Source: Coffea arabica (lineage: Eukaryota; Streptophyta; Magnoliopsida; Gentianales; Rubiaceae). Taken from it: DNA of 64,000 bases. The notes under the pieces were generated by a model, which had not been told where the DNA came from, did not search any database, and worked only from the letters and a program-made list of their open reading frames with translations. How positions within the stretch are numbered: position 1 is the stretch's first letter; every line of letters starts with the position of its first letter. The position numbers were made by a program, and so were the translations under genes. Shown piece after piece: positions 36,296-47,222 of the stretch. Location: contig NC_092312.1 in NCBI RefSeq assembly GCF_036785885.1, positions 10,620,001 to 10,684,000 on the forward strand, given 5' to 3'.

Positions 36296-36396
36296 TTTGT
36301 ATTCGGATGAACAGTAACTATGAACAGTGTCGGTGAACAGTACGGTGAACAATACGATGAACAGTGTTGGTGTGAACAGTAACGGTGAACAGTGAC
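36296..36396. repeat. Clustered GTGAACAGT words
   Basis: About eight imperfect copies of GGTGAACAGTA spaced 11-18 bp apart, near the primer-binding-site end of the LTR element leader. Confidence 0.7.
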
Positions 36397-36498
36397 TCTT
36401 TTTTTTTTTTTGGTTCTAAACAAACGAACAGATTGGGATAAACATATATGACTCGAAATACACGAAAAAAAAAAAGATATAACCTGGTGGTTGTCGAC

Positions 36499-36512
36499 TA
36501 GCTCTGGTACCA
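36499..36512 (-). other. Primer-binding site (Met tRNA type)
   Basis: The minus strand reads TGGTACCAGAGC, one base different from the TGGTATCAGAGC complement of initiator Met tRNA, two bases inside the 5' LTR boundary at 36515. It fixes the element's minus orientation. Confidence 0.88.
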
Positions 36513-36514
36513 AT

Positions 36515-37095
36515 TGATGTGAAACCCCGATCTAGACAACCAAAACACCATGGCTTAGGCAGCGGAAATTTGACCCAACTAATTCCTAGATGTCACGAAC
36601 AATTTTGATATTATTTCAACCCGTAACTACTCGAATTAACGAACTAAGTTGGAGGTAGTAGAACGCCACAATCAAGGAGATACTCGATTAATAAGTTCGG
36701 GTGAATAACTTGAGAAGATTCTCAAGTATTCAAAGGCAACTCTCTTGCCAAAGAGAAAGTGAAAACTCACTAATTGTATTTAATAGTAAAAAACTGATCC
36801 CAAACAAAGAGGAAGTGGGGCTATTTATAGCCCTTACAAGCATTAACCCTAATCCAAAAGTTGACCAAACTACCCTACATACTTAAGAAAGATTTTGGGC
36901 CTTACTTACTAACAAATGGGCCGCAATTAAACTATCTTAATTACCTAAACTTTTTAAAACGAGAAATAACCAAAATCAACGAGGAAAATCAAATAATCCT
37001 ACTAAACTCAAGCATTCGTGCAATCAACTAGTTTTCACTTGAATCTTCCAATTCCCCATGTGCTTGAATGGGCCTTGGTCTTTATATTCTCATCA
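36515..37095 (-). repeat. 5' LTR of the gypsy element
   Basis: 581-bp partner of the LTR at 33293-33873; same ends TGATG and CATCA; flanked on the right by ATAAC. Confidence 0.95.
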
Positions 37096-37100
37096 ATAAC

Positions 37101-37862
37101 TATACTTTTCTTCATTTTCTAAAACCTAGGTAATTCTTCAGGCACCAACCACAACCATATATGCTTGGATTGTAGTGCAGCAAATGACAAAGGTCTAAAA
37201 CTGCTCCAAATAACTTGTTCTTTGATTCTTGAAGACTATCTTGAACACAAAAATGTAGTGTTCAATATATAATGGTTTATCACATTATTCTCACTCTTCA
37301 ACTATAATTTATATTGCACTAACAGCTGAGTCCTTCATGTGTATGAACTGCTTCAAATTTCTGCCCCAAAACATAGAAGATGCTTTAGGTACTTAATACT
37401 GTTAACAACTTTATGTATACAAGATTCTAGTGAACCGTATTCAACTTCTGGATACATTTCCTTTCTTTACAATACCATTGATTTTAGAAGTTTGTTTTTG
37501 TAAAACTGTTGGCATTTGCAACACAATATCAAACCAGTCAACAATGCTCAAAATCTACTGCTAAAAAACATAAAAGTACAGATATAACCTCTGTTATCAA
37601 TTTCCATCATCTAATGATCATTATATTAACGCTTCATCTATTAGAGTTAATAATCCTCTGTTAATTTTCACATGGGCAACAAAGGTTCAAGGTCAGGAAG
37701 AACTCAGAAAGTTCATAACAGAGGTACATAAACTAAAAGTATTGTGAATATAACATAATATACATCCAGAACCTTTTCTGATTCCCTTTCTTGTATTCAA
37801 TAATTAGTATCACATTCCTTGTACTGTAGGTCAAAAAATTCCAGATGGAATTGAAGCATTCA
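37101..37862 (+). other. Helitron sequence resuming after the LTR insertion
   Basis: AT-rich DNA with short open blocks between possible splice signals. It links the LTR insertion to the clear Helitron coding region and probably holds introns and short degenerate exons. Confidence 0.4.
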
Positions 37863-38727
37863 AATGCATCAGCAATGAACCAAACATATTGCCTCTCAAA
37901 CTAGATTGCAGCTATTGCGAAGCAAAAAAATTCACTCTGAAACAATAAATTTCTACTGTTCTGGTGGTCAGATAGTTCTCCAAGAGAATAAACTTTCAAA
38001 TATTCTCATGGAACTATACACTGGTCATTCTGCTGAAACTCTTTCTTTCAGAACATACAATAAGATGTTTGCCTTCACCTCTTTCGGAGTACATTATGAC
38101 AAATCTTTATGCAGAAGAACTAACAGCATCTACACATTTAAAATTCAGGGACAAACCTATCACTCCATCAAGGATCTTATTCCACATGGAGATACTACTG
38201 TTTATTTGCAGCTGTATTTTCATGATACAGATCATGAATTAGAAAACAGACTGGCTACATCAAACAAGCTAATAGAGAGTGCAGTGAAAAAAATTATGCA
38301 TGTCATGGAATCCAACCCCTATGCCTCTTTTCTCCGAAGCTTAAAAAATGTTTTGAATCTTGACTCATATCAGATAGTGCAAAAGTCTCACTCAGAGAAT
38401 GATCAGAGAGTTTGGAATCAACCAACTGCATCACAAATTGTAGCCTTATGGGTAGAGGGCCAAGATTCTGGAGAACGATACAAAAGATATATCCAAATCT
38501 ATACTAAAGAAGGCAAGGATCATCTGGTGCAATACTATTATGGATGCTATGATCCATTGCAATATCCGCTGCTGTTTCCATTCGGAGAAACTACCTGGCA
38601 TCCTGGTATAAAAAGAATACCAACACATAATCCAAACAAAAGAAAGAGATGCAATAGAACGATCAACTGCACTCCTAGTCTTAGTAATTACAAATCTGCA
38701 GAAGAAATAATAGGAGTTGAACATTAA
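37863..38727 (+). pseudogene. Helitron-like N-terminal domain
   Basis: Two frames cover one domain. LPLKLDCSYCEAKKF (from about 37885) ends in a stop, and the next frame continues with INFYCSGGQIVL and ALWVEGQD, then VQYYYGCYDPLQYPLLFPFG, the order seen in the Helitron_like_N family that precedes the Rep nuclease. The CxYC and CCSGG-type cysteine motif (here YCSGG) is split by a frameshift at about 37945. The frame stops at about 38727 with further debris up to the Rep part. Function in the family: part of the Rep-helicase polyprotein, with a probable DNA-binding role. Confidence 0.8.
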
Positions 38728-38822
38728 GATATACCAAAAATTATACTGCATAATTATATTTTGCTCAATATACAGTTACCATATCACTGCATTGACACTC
38801 AATAACATGTTCTACAGCTTGT

Positions 38823-39830
38823 GACAATCCTGAAAACAATAAAGAGTTTGTATCTATACGTGAGTATTATGCATACAAGTTGCAGATGCGGGAAAAGTAC
38901 ACTCTTGGCATACTCAACACCGGCCGACGACTGCAATAATATGTCATCGATATGTACATCAAGATAGAATCTCAGAGGCTTGAGTATTACAAAAGCCGAC
39001 AAGAGTTAATAAGAAAAAAAGAACTTCAAGGAATAATGGACAGTGTCATGGTAGGACATTGTCAAGGATCCAAAATAGGTCAGCGAATTATCCTTCCAGC
39101 ATCATTCATACGTGGTCCTCGCGACATAAGAAGAAGATATGTTGATGCTATGGCTCTTGTGCAAAAATTTGGCAAACCTGATCTATTCATCACTATCACA
39201 TGCAATCCTTCATGGCCTGAGGTAAAAAAACACATGTTTCCTACTGATGAAGGTCATACCAGACCAGACTTGTTAGCTCGAGTTTTTCATGCTAAACTTG
39301 ATCTTCTGAAGGACCAACTCTTCAAAAAACAAATATTTGGAGCAGTCACAGCTTATACCTATGTCGTTGAGTTCCAAAAACGTGGTCTACCTCATGGTCA
39401 TTTTCTCATAATCCTAGAGGTAGCTTTAAAGTTTTATTCCACAAAATCCTATGATAAAATCGTCAGTGCAGAAATTCCTGATAGAACAACAAATCGACAT
39501 TTATTCAGTATGGTTCGAAAGCATATGATCCATGGTCACAAAATCCAGATAACGTTTGTATGCAAGGAAATCAGAAGAAAAGATGTAGAAATAATTATCC
39601 AAAAACATTTGCTTAGACAACCTTTCATGGAAACAATGTGTATCCTATTTACCGAAGAAGAAATGATGGACAGAAAATAATGGTTCGTGGCCATCAGCTT
39701 GATAACAAATAGGTAGTTCCACACAATACATACATATTGGCAAAGTTTGATTGCCATATAAACGTCGAAATCTGCTCCACTATGAAAGCTGTGAAATACA
39801 TATACAAATACATATACAGGGTCATGATAG
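38823..39830 (+). pseudogene. Helitron Rep (HUH) nuclease domain
   Basis: Starts NKEFVSIREYYAYKLQMREK. TAA at 38937-38939 replaces a Gln codon in the LQQYV motif. The next frame carries FIRGPRDIRRRYVDAM, FITITCNPSWPEV and the HUH motif region EFQKRGLPHGHFLI (His-Gly-His where the family usually has His-Ala-His). A frameshift near 39540 and in-frame stops follow. The catalytic tyrosine motif survives as KYIYKYIY at about 39795-39818, but a 1-nt deletion right after it separates it from GHDRIHF. Rep would nick and join single strands at the element ends; this copy cannot. Confidence 0.88.
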
Positions 39831-42158
39831 GATTCATTTTAGAGTAAACTCAGATGGCTCTATTGAAGACAATAATAATTTCCAACCTTTTCCAATCGAT
39901 GAAATAAAGAACTTCCAATCAGCTCGATGGGTGTGTGCAGTTGAAGTAATTTGGAGAATATATAGATTTCACCTCAGTGAAATGCACCCCTCTGTAATTC
40001 ATCTCTATCTCCACTTACAAAACTGCCAATCCATGAACTTCACACTTGATCAAGACCTACGAGATGTAGTCAGAAACAAGTATGCAAAGAGAATCATCTT
40101 AACAGAATTCTTTGACATGAATTCTATGGATAAACTAGCTGAGCATCTTAACTGCACATACAAAGAATTCCAAGAGCACTTCGTCTGGTACCCCGAAAGG
40201 ATGAAATGGGAATATAGAAAGTAGAAGGACTGTATTGACAGAATTGTCACAACAACCATAAAAGAAGGAGAACGTTACTTTCTTCAACTGCTCTTAACAC
40301 ATGTTAAAGGTCCCAGATTATTTGACGACTTTAAGACCGTTAATGGAACATACGTCAACATATTCCGTGAAGCAGCTATTCCATGACGATATTTTGAATC
40401 AGATACATCACAAGAAGAATGCCTCGAAGAAGCCCGTTCATATCAAATGCCATACATATTGAGAAGGCTATTTGCAACTCTGCTGGTATATTTTCCTCCA
40501 TCAAATGCTAGACATCTATGGAAAAATTTTGAATATTGTCTATTAGAGGATTTCATGAAAATACCAGAAATATCACCTAATCAAACACGATACAAGGTTC
40601 TGGAACAGATAAACAATTTCCTTCAATCAATGGGAAGAGATATCAACTCATATGCCCTGGTTCCATATGCTCTGAATTTTAACGATTTGAACAAGAATAC
40701 GAGGAACACAATAGCAGAAAGAAGAATCACTGTGCTAGAGTCTGATCTCCAAAGGATTGATCAATTGAACAACGATCAGAAAAATGCCTTCGACATAATC
40801 ATTGATGCAGTATTCCAGAAAAAACATGGAAGCTTCTTTGTTGATGGTCCAGGTGGAACCGGAAAGACCTTCCTCTATCGAGCATTATTAGCTGAGATAA
40901 GATCCAAAGAATTCATTGCGCTTGTTACAGCATCCTGCGGAGCAACGACTTCAATATTTCCTGGTGGAAGAACAGCTCACTCAAGGTTCAACATACCATT
41001 AGATACAACAAAAAATAAGAATTGCAAAATTAGCAAACAAAGTTCATCAGTAGAACTTTTACAAAGAGCCAATCTTATAATTTGGAATGAAACTCCAATG
41101 ACAAATAAAGCTTCAATAGAGGCTGTTGATCTCCAAGATCTAATAGACTCAAACGCCTTATTTGGATCCAAAGTAATTATTTTCGGAGGAGACATTCCAC
41201 AGGTATTACCAGTTGTTACTAAAGGAACAAAATCATAATTTATTGATGCTAGCATAGTCAAGTGATATATATGGCCACACCTTCACAAGATTCAACTCAC
41301 ATAAAACATGAGAGCAAGGGATGATCCAGAGTTCATTGAATATTTGCTCCGTGTCAGAAATGGAACAGAACCTACTGTCAACAATGACTGTATCCAAATA
41401 CCTCCATCATTGTTGATAAGATATACAAATGACGAAGATTCAATTAGAGAGCTGACTGCCACAGTATTCTTAGATTTGACAATATTCTGCCATTATGATT
41501 TCTTGGCTGTAAACCGTGTTATACTCACAACAAAAAATGAGTTTGTTGATTAAATTAATCAGCACCTAATACACCATATGCCTAGTTGCATTCGAGAATA
41601 CATTAACTGAGACAAATGTATTGAGGGTTCGGACCAGACAATCATGGAGGACTTCATAAACAACCTAACACCAAACGGATTTCACCTCACAAATTGATTC
41701 TCAAGCCAAACACTCCAATTATGCTGCTCAGAAACTTTGATCCACCCCAAGGACTATGCAATGGAACAAGGCTTATCTGCAAGTCTTTAAACTCCAATGT
41801 GATACATGCAATAATAAGTTGTGGAGAATTCATTGGTAAAGAGGTCTTTCTCTATAGAATCTGTTTCAAAATAGAGAATAATCCAGAGTCACCGGTTTCT
41901 TTTGAGAGCATACAGTTTCCAATTCGACCATGCTTTGCGATGACTATCAATAAAGTTCAAGGGTAGACCCTAAATTTTGTGGGAATATATTTATGTGAAC
42001 CGATTTTTTCACACGGCCAGTTATATGTAGCAATGTCAAGAGCCAAGAACAAGACTTCAATAAAAATTCTTATCAAGCCATCTATATTCAGCACTGTAGA
42101 AGACTCAATAACACAAAATATTGTATATAGAGAAGTATTAGATTTAGCAAATGAATAA
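39831..42158 (+). pseudogene. Helitron PIF1-type helicase domain
   Basis: Runs from GHDRIHF through the linker (RYFLQLLLTHVKGP) into an SF1B helicase. Walker A is GPGGTGKTFLY (about 40849-40881). Walker B reads IIWNETPM where the family has IIWDEAPM, so the Mg-binding Asp is changed to Asn. GGDIPQVLPVV, IMLLRNFDPPQGLCNGTRL, FAMTINKVQG and QLYVAMSRA motifs follow in order. Nonsense codons include TAG at 40222-40224, TGA near 40384, TAA at 41236-41238 and TAG at 41964-41966 (Gln of the KVQGQ motif). A frameshift precedes LILKPN near 41694. The natural stop is at 42156-42158. Confidence 0.9.
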
Positions 42159-42261
42159 CTTGCTTATCTACTCATACGCATATCATTTTATGACATAGAT
42201 TAACTATTCTGTTCTTATGTTTCTGCTCCGAAACTACCCAATACTTGCATTCTGAATTACA

Positions 42262-44279
42262 GGACGACAGAAAAGTCATAGGATTTGCTGAAATCGTTCC
42301 CGGTCTTCAACACTGGACAACGATACTTTAGGCTCTTGACAAACAAAAACCCCTGCTATTAAAAGTAGGAAATCGTTATCAGAAGCTTACTCTGATTGAT
42401 CACCAGGTAAACACACTAATAAATTCTTCCACAGAGTTATTATACCTCAGCATACACATTCACATTCTAATCGAAACCAAAATTTATGTATAGGGCATAA
42501 CAGTAGAAGCTATGATATACAAATCAGATATAGAGTTCTTCCGCAACCACTTCAACCTATACGAGCGTTACATGATATCCAATGCAAGAGTTGAATACAC
42601 TCCACTGGAGTATCGTGCACATGAAAATCAATGCACCTGGTATATTAACAACTCTACTGTTGTCCAAGCAATCGATGAAGCAAACTCTCCAGAAATCTCT
42701 CATGTTTTCACATTTACACCTTTCAGAAGATTCTATCAACATACTGATGACACCTCAGACATAGGTAATACACTGACCTTAAATTCAACTATATAATACT
42801 GAACACATCACTACTTAGTTTACCTTTCATAAATGACAAGAATAGATGTCCTTGGCATTGTTGCACAAGTCCACCCTTGAAATCACAGAGAACCTACTCC
42901 AATCAGAGAAATTGTGATCATAGATAATAGGTAACTTCCATGACTGATCAATTGATAACTCTATGTACATCACACTCCTCATTTTAACACATACACAACA
43001 ATGCCGCATAAATATCTAACCAGCTGTATTGCAGCTTCATGCCAGTCATCTTAACTTTGTGGGGTGAGCATGAAATAGATGAAGGGCAAACAATTGCAAA
43101 AATGATCCAATCAATGCCACTCATTGTCGCACTTTGAGTGAAGGTCTCATCATATCACAGTAAGTAAACCTCAAAATACTATAACTAAACCATTTATACA
43201 CTACATCATTTTTTAATACACATAATATTTCAGCTCTAAATCTGTCAACAAAGTTTGGATCAAACATCTTGGTCAATCCTCCAATACAACAAGGTGCTTC
43301 ACTGAAACAATGGTAAACACTTGTTGCCATACAAACCCACCAACTGTTGTACAATCCACAGAAAATGAGCTCTGCACAATCGCAGACTTCCTAAAATTCC
43401 CAATGGTAAGATTCTCCAACTTTCACATCCATAACTTTTTCATTCATCACATCTGGCACAAAATTAACCAACTGATAACCTATTTTCTTAGCAGAAAAAA
43501 ACTTACTGGATCCAAGGAACTCCACGATTTCTAGACAGAAGCCAACGACAATGGTATAATGCACGCTCAAACTGCCACAAACCATTCAGAGCAAAACCAT
43601 TATGAAAAATTATTTGCACTTCCTGCAACAAGCAAGTCAATGTCGTTCCAAGGTAACTAAGACAACAACATTATCACAGGCTATTCCATCACTTATTACT
43701 GCACTAATATCTAATCTCAATGGCAGATGCAGACTAACCATAGAGTTGGCTGACTACTCCGGAATACTGACACTTGATTTATATGACAATGATGCAGAGC
43801 AACTATTACCCTTCACTGTGCTGGAAATCCAAGAACTTGAAGACAATGTCAGTACATGTCTACCGCTAAAACTTATTAACCTCCACTTACACAATAACTG
43901 CCATACATTGTGTCAACTAATACTGAAATATGAATATTAAAGCACCTACTCAACTATATTGCTATTGAACAAGCTATCAAAAACACCATCCTCACTTGCT
44001 TTGTCAAAAAAATGGTGGGAAACTGTGGATCTAGAGACACAGAAAAATATACAGCCATAATAGTGCACAAAGCAAATGCTGCAGAAATCATATCAGAGAC
44101 TTCTACAACTCCAATATCAGTTGCTACTTCTTCTACATGCCCTTCCTCGACTCCAGGGCCATCAAATGCAGAAGCTATCCCAAAAGCCACAAATTTCGAC
44201 AGCAACTTGTTCACAGCGCTGACAATTACAAAGAGTCCAACTAAGAGGCAGCGCACTGACGTAACTGATATGGAGCAGT
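42262..44279 (+). pseudogene. RPA1-like single-strand DNA-binding protein of the Helitron
   Basis: Follows the helicase on the same strand after about 100 bp. Exons recognisable: DDRKVIGFAEIVPG (one nonsense codon after it), YQKLTLIDHQ joined across an intron to GITVEAMIYKSDIEFFRNHF and then ERYMISNARVEYTPLE, which form an OB fold like RPA70 DNA-binding domains. Near 43497-43650 is a C-terminal zinc-ribbon-like part (YNARSNCH ... CTSCNKQVNVVPR) in which the first Cys of the usual CxxC is Arg, then CRLTIELADYSGI and LDLYDNDAEQLLPFTVLEI. RPA-like genes are a regular companion of plant Rep-helicase Helitrons, thought to coat displaced single strands. Stops and the lost Cys make this copy non-functional. 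Confidence 0.8.
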
Positions 44280-45122
44280 AGAATGTAACATCTCTACTTA
44301 CACTTTTGATAAACCTTTTGAACGTCTAATCATCAGCAATCCCCATCATTGTATATAACGCTGATGTACCTAAATAGCTAAAGATCTAAACCAGATCATT
44401 AACTCATGTTGCCTATGCTTTTGAACATTTTGTATATCACAAACAACTCTAGACTGTGCTTTTAGAATTGCAACTATGTAAATTACATCCAGGCTATGCT
44501 TATAAAATGTACTTCTATATAGGCTGCATGCTTCAGCTTCACAAAATCCCCTTCTCTGCAGACTTCTATTTTTTTCTTCTGATCTTCAACATGCAAACTC
44601 CCAGGTATGTCCTCTGTATTTTTCTTCTCTTCTTTTTTCACGTTGTAAATTTGTCCATAAAACCATTTGAGTATAGGAAAGAATAACTGTTTATTGGCTT
44701 TTGTCATTGGGTTATTGGAGAAAAACTTGAATAAAAACAAATGAAATATTCAAAGTTTAGTTTGAATGGTGAATTGCAAAACAGAATTCCTACAGAAGTA
44801 TGAACATATGATTTTTGTCAACAGCAGGAATATTTGACGTCAATTGCTTTTGTTTTTCCTTTTCCCTTTTCTCTCTGTTTCATGTAGTTTACTTATTTGA
44901 CATGCCTCAACCTTGGGATCATCACGATGGAATCTGCTGAAAAATCCACGATCTTTATTTTTGAAAATATGTGCATTAAGTAACACCATACAAAAACCCA
45001 AATACTTCAACAGAATACATTCTCAGCATCTATAGAAAATAATAACTAAAAGCAACACAACAAATACGTAAAACAAAAAAAACATAAACACACTAAACCA
45101 TAGCACTTCTAACAGCTTTCTT
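44280..45122. other. Helitron spacer without a recognised gene
   Basis: AT-rich, with short shadow frames only. It separates the plus-strand RPA-like gene from the antisense ORFs. Confidence 0.45.
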
Positions 45123-45437
45123 CTACTCTTCGACCTTAATCTCCATACGTTGGGCAATTATTTGAAGAAACGGAAACTTGCCAATATCTCCCAAAACTTC
45201 ATCCAGCACAGCAACCCTAGCAGATTTACGATAAAACTTCTTAAACAAATCATATATCTCATTCCACAACAAAACACTATTTGCCAAAGCCCTGTCAGAA
45301 CCAGCCAAAGAAGCGTTATGTCCATCACGGCCGGCCAAACTCCCCGCAACATCGGCTAATGATAATCTATTAAACATGAGTTCAACATCCAGATGCAAAT
45401 CTCGTAACACTCCAAAACGATTATGGCTATAATCCAT
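45123..45437 (-). CDS. Antisense Helitron ORF A, unknown small protein
   Basis: 104-aa frame on the strand opposite to Rep-helicase, about 1.6 kb from the element's 3' end. I do not recognise the family. It contains LRDLHLDVELMFNRLSLADV, then LLWNEIYDLFKKFYRK, VLDEVLGDI and FPFLQIIAQRMEIKVEE, mostly helical in appearance, with no signal peptide or membrane segment. It aligns by eye with the neighbouring antisense frame at 45979-46325 along its whole length (about 30 percent identity). Both remain open although the Rep-helicase is full of stops, which argues that they are real coding sequences. They may be captured host exons duplicated within the element, or a gene native to this Helitron lineage. 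The purine-rich region upstream of the start was not examined for a promoter. Confidence 0.5.
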   Translation of the reverse strand: MDYSHNRFGVLRDLHLDVELMFNRLSLADVAGSLAGRDGHNASLAGSDRALANSVLLWNEIYDLFKKFYRKSARVAVLDEVLGDIGKFPFLQIIAQRMEIKVEE

Positions 45438-45978
45438 TTCTAGACGATAATGCTAGAGCATAAAAAAAAAAGGAAACTACACACTCTACTTATAGACAAT
45501 AAAGCACAATATCACCTATATAATACCACAAAGCTCTAAAACTCCATCACAAAATCACATGCACACAGGACCAAAAAGATTCCACAAAGAAAAAACAAAT
45601 CAATTCACTGCACATTACACACACACATCACGCAGAAACAAACCTTATCCATACCGTTCCAAAAACTTCCAAACGCCTAGAAGCACAGTCGGAGAAATTG
45701 AACACAAAAAATAACTAAATTAAAACAGCATCATAAAACAATTCATTATAAAGAAACAATTCATTCCCACCTGTTTACAAAAATTCACACTGTTTTATTA
45801 CTCAATTTAATTAATAATACATAAAAACAAAGCACTACTGCTTTATTTACTTACACTAAAAATAGAGACAAACCAAGTGAAATTACACAACACAACGCCA
45901 ACAAACACATAAACCAATGCTCAACTTACTAAACACCTTACTAAACCTAACAGTTCTCATAAACTCAACAACACTCTA

Positions 45979-46325
45979 TCAGTCATTGTTACTACCGGTG
46001 CTGTCAAAAGAAGGCGAACAGGGCAAGACCAGCAGTTCCTCAGCTACATTGAACTTGATCCTCGAAGCTATAAGTTCTAGCATCGGCAACCTTCTCCCAC
46101 CAACCAATCCGCTGTCCAGCACAAGTCCCCACTCCCGCTCCCTATATAAAACCCTAAACAAATCACAAATCTCGTTCTTCAGCATCAAATGAGTAACTCG
46201 AGACCGAGCAATAGGTTCAGTAGCACGGTTCCGACAAGAGTTTCGCATCGGGTAAGCACTAGCAGAACCAATGCTCAACCTACTGAGCTCCTCCTCCAAC
46301 TCTAGACATAGATCTTGGACTATTG
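45979..46325 (-). CDS. Antisense Helitron ORF B, paralogue of ORF A
   Basis: Open from about 46325 with the first Met at 46299; similarity to ORF A begins before that Met (VQDLCLELEEELSRLSI against LRDLHLDVELMFNRLSL), so coding probably starts upstream, possibly after a splice acceptor. Shared blocks: LKNEICDLFRVLYRE, VLD, LPMLELIASRIKFNVAEE. A further C-terminal tail of about 20 residues, LLVLPCSPSFDS and beyond, is absent from ORF A. No known domain is recognised. Both ORFs are on the minus strand, about 0.86 kb apart start to start, suggesting an old tandem duplication or two exons of repeated modules in one antisense gene. Confidence 0.5.
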
Positions 46326-47018
46326 AAAATACTCAATCATTATGTGCCATTTATCCACCAGCAAATCAATCAAAGACTGAGCAACACTCACTCACAAAAT
46401 CAAATTAAAATAACCAGCCCACACTTATATACCAAATAACTCTCACAATGATCACATGTGCTGAAGGTTATTAATTGATTTTCACCCTTTGAATATATCC
46501 ACTCTTTACCACTACACAATGCCTCGCATTGCCAGCTACAATCCATACAATCAAAACCACGCAGCCACACGTTTCCTCAATAGTAAAACCCACACGTGCT
46601 TCTTATATGCATACAGGAAAAATGATATATATATATATATATATATAACATAAAGAATATCTGACTTCCAAACAACCACCAACTATACACATGTGAATAC
46701 CAAAAAACAAACTCTACCATCACATAATATCAAATACAAATACTATGCGAACATTGAACAAACAACAAATTCAAAATACCAAACAATTCAAAATAAAAAA
46801 AAGGTGAAAAAAATAAAAAAAAAACCATATATAAATAGATAAAAAGTAAATTAATGCTAAAGAAGCCATAATAACAAATAAAAAAACTTTAAAAAATTTA
46901 TTTAAAAAATAAAATAATGCTAAGAGAACCATATCCCATGAACAAACTTTTTCAAAAATCTCCAAAACATACTAACACATCAAATAATCCACCGATTTTT
47001 AAACACAACAACCTAGCG
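46326..47018. other. AT-rich subterminal region of the Helitron
   Basis: No gene. A TA microsatellite lies at about 46627-46648, and A-rich sequence follows up to the terminal hairpin. Confidence 0.5.
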
Positions 47019-47048
47019 CCCGCGCATTGCGCGGGATAGCTCACCTAG
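47019..47048 (+). other. Helitron 3' terminal hairpin and CTAG end
   Basis: Perfect 7-bp stem CCCGCGC/GCGCGGG with a 3-nt ATT loop (47019-47035), 9-nt spacer, then CTAG (47045-47048) and host T at 47049. This acts as the rolling-circle termination signal. Its design parallels the minus-strand terminus at 10714. Confidence 0.93.
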
Positions 47049-47222
47049 TATAAGTAGAGATTCTTCCCTTCCTTTACGGAAAGTAAAAGATTGAAGATTC
47101 TTTCCATAGGAACAGCATTTAAAAAAAAAGATTTTTAGCATTTTGACTCCCCCATGTCCTTCCAAGAATGCAGTCATAAAAGATTTCCTAAAAGGTCACA
47201 AAATGCCACTCCTTTAAAAGTA

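Larger units (their letters stand above)
33293..37095 (-). mobile_element. Young non-autonomous Ty3/gypsy LTR retrotransposon
   Basis: Complete 3.8-kb element on the minus strand, bounded by two 581-bp LTRs and the 5-bp target duplication ATAAC (33288-33292 and 37096-37100). LTRs start TGATG and end CATCA. By eye the LTRs differ at about 13 positions (roughly 2 percent), indicating recent insertion. On the minus strand, a primer-binding site TGGTACCAGAGC (close to initiator Met tRNA) follows the 5' LTR after two bases, and a polypurine tract precedes the 3' LTR. The 2.64-kb interior has one long ORF with a retropepsin-like domain, but no reverse transcriptase, RNase H or integrase, so it must rely on another element. 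It lies inside the Helitron. Confidence 0.95.
31847..47048 (+). mobile_element. Autonomous-type Helitron, decayed, interrupted by an LTR element
   Basis: The plus strand encodes, in order, a Helitron-like N-terminal domain, an HUH Rep nuclease, a PIF1-type helicase and an RPA-like protein, then ends in a canonical Helitron 3' end at 47048: a hairpin CCCGCGC/GCGCGGG (47019-47035) followed 9 nt later by CTAG, then host T. Rolling-circle replication by Rep-helicase moves such elements. Many nonsense codons and frameshifts show that this copy is dead. Likely 5' exons lie at 32041-33220, before the inserted LTR element 33293-37095. The 5' TC end was not located, so the left coordinate here is only the right flank of the solo LTR; the element could begin later, or earlier if that LTR is itself an insertion. 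Confidence 0.8.
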
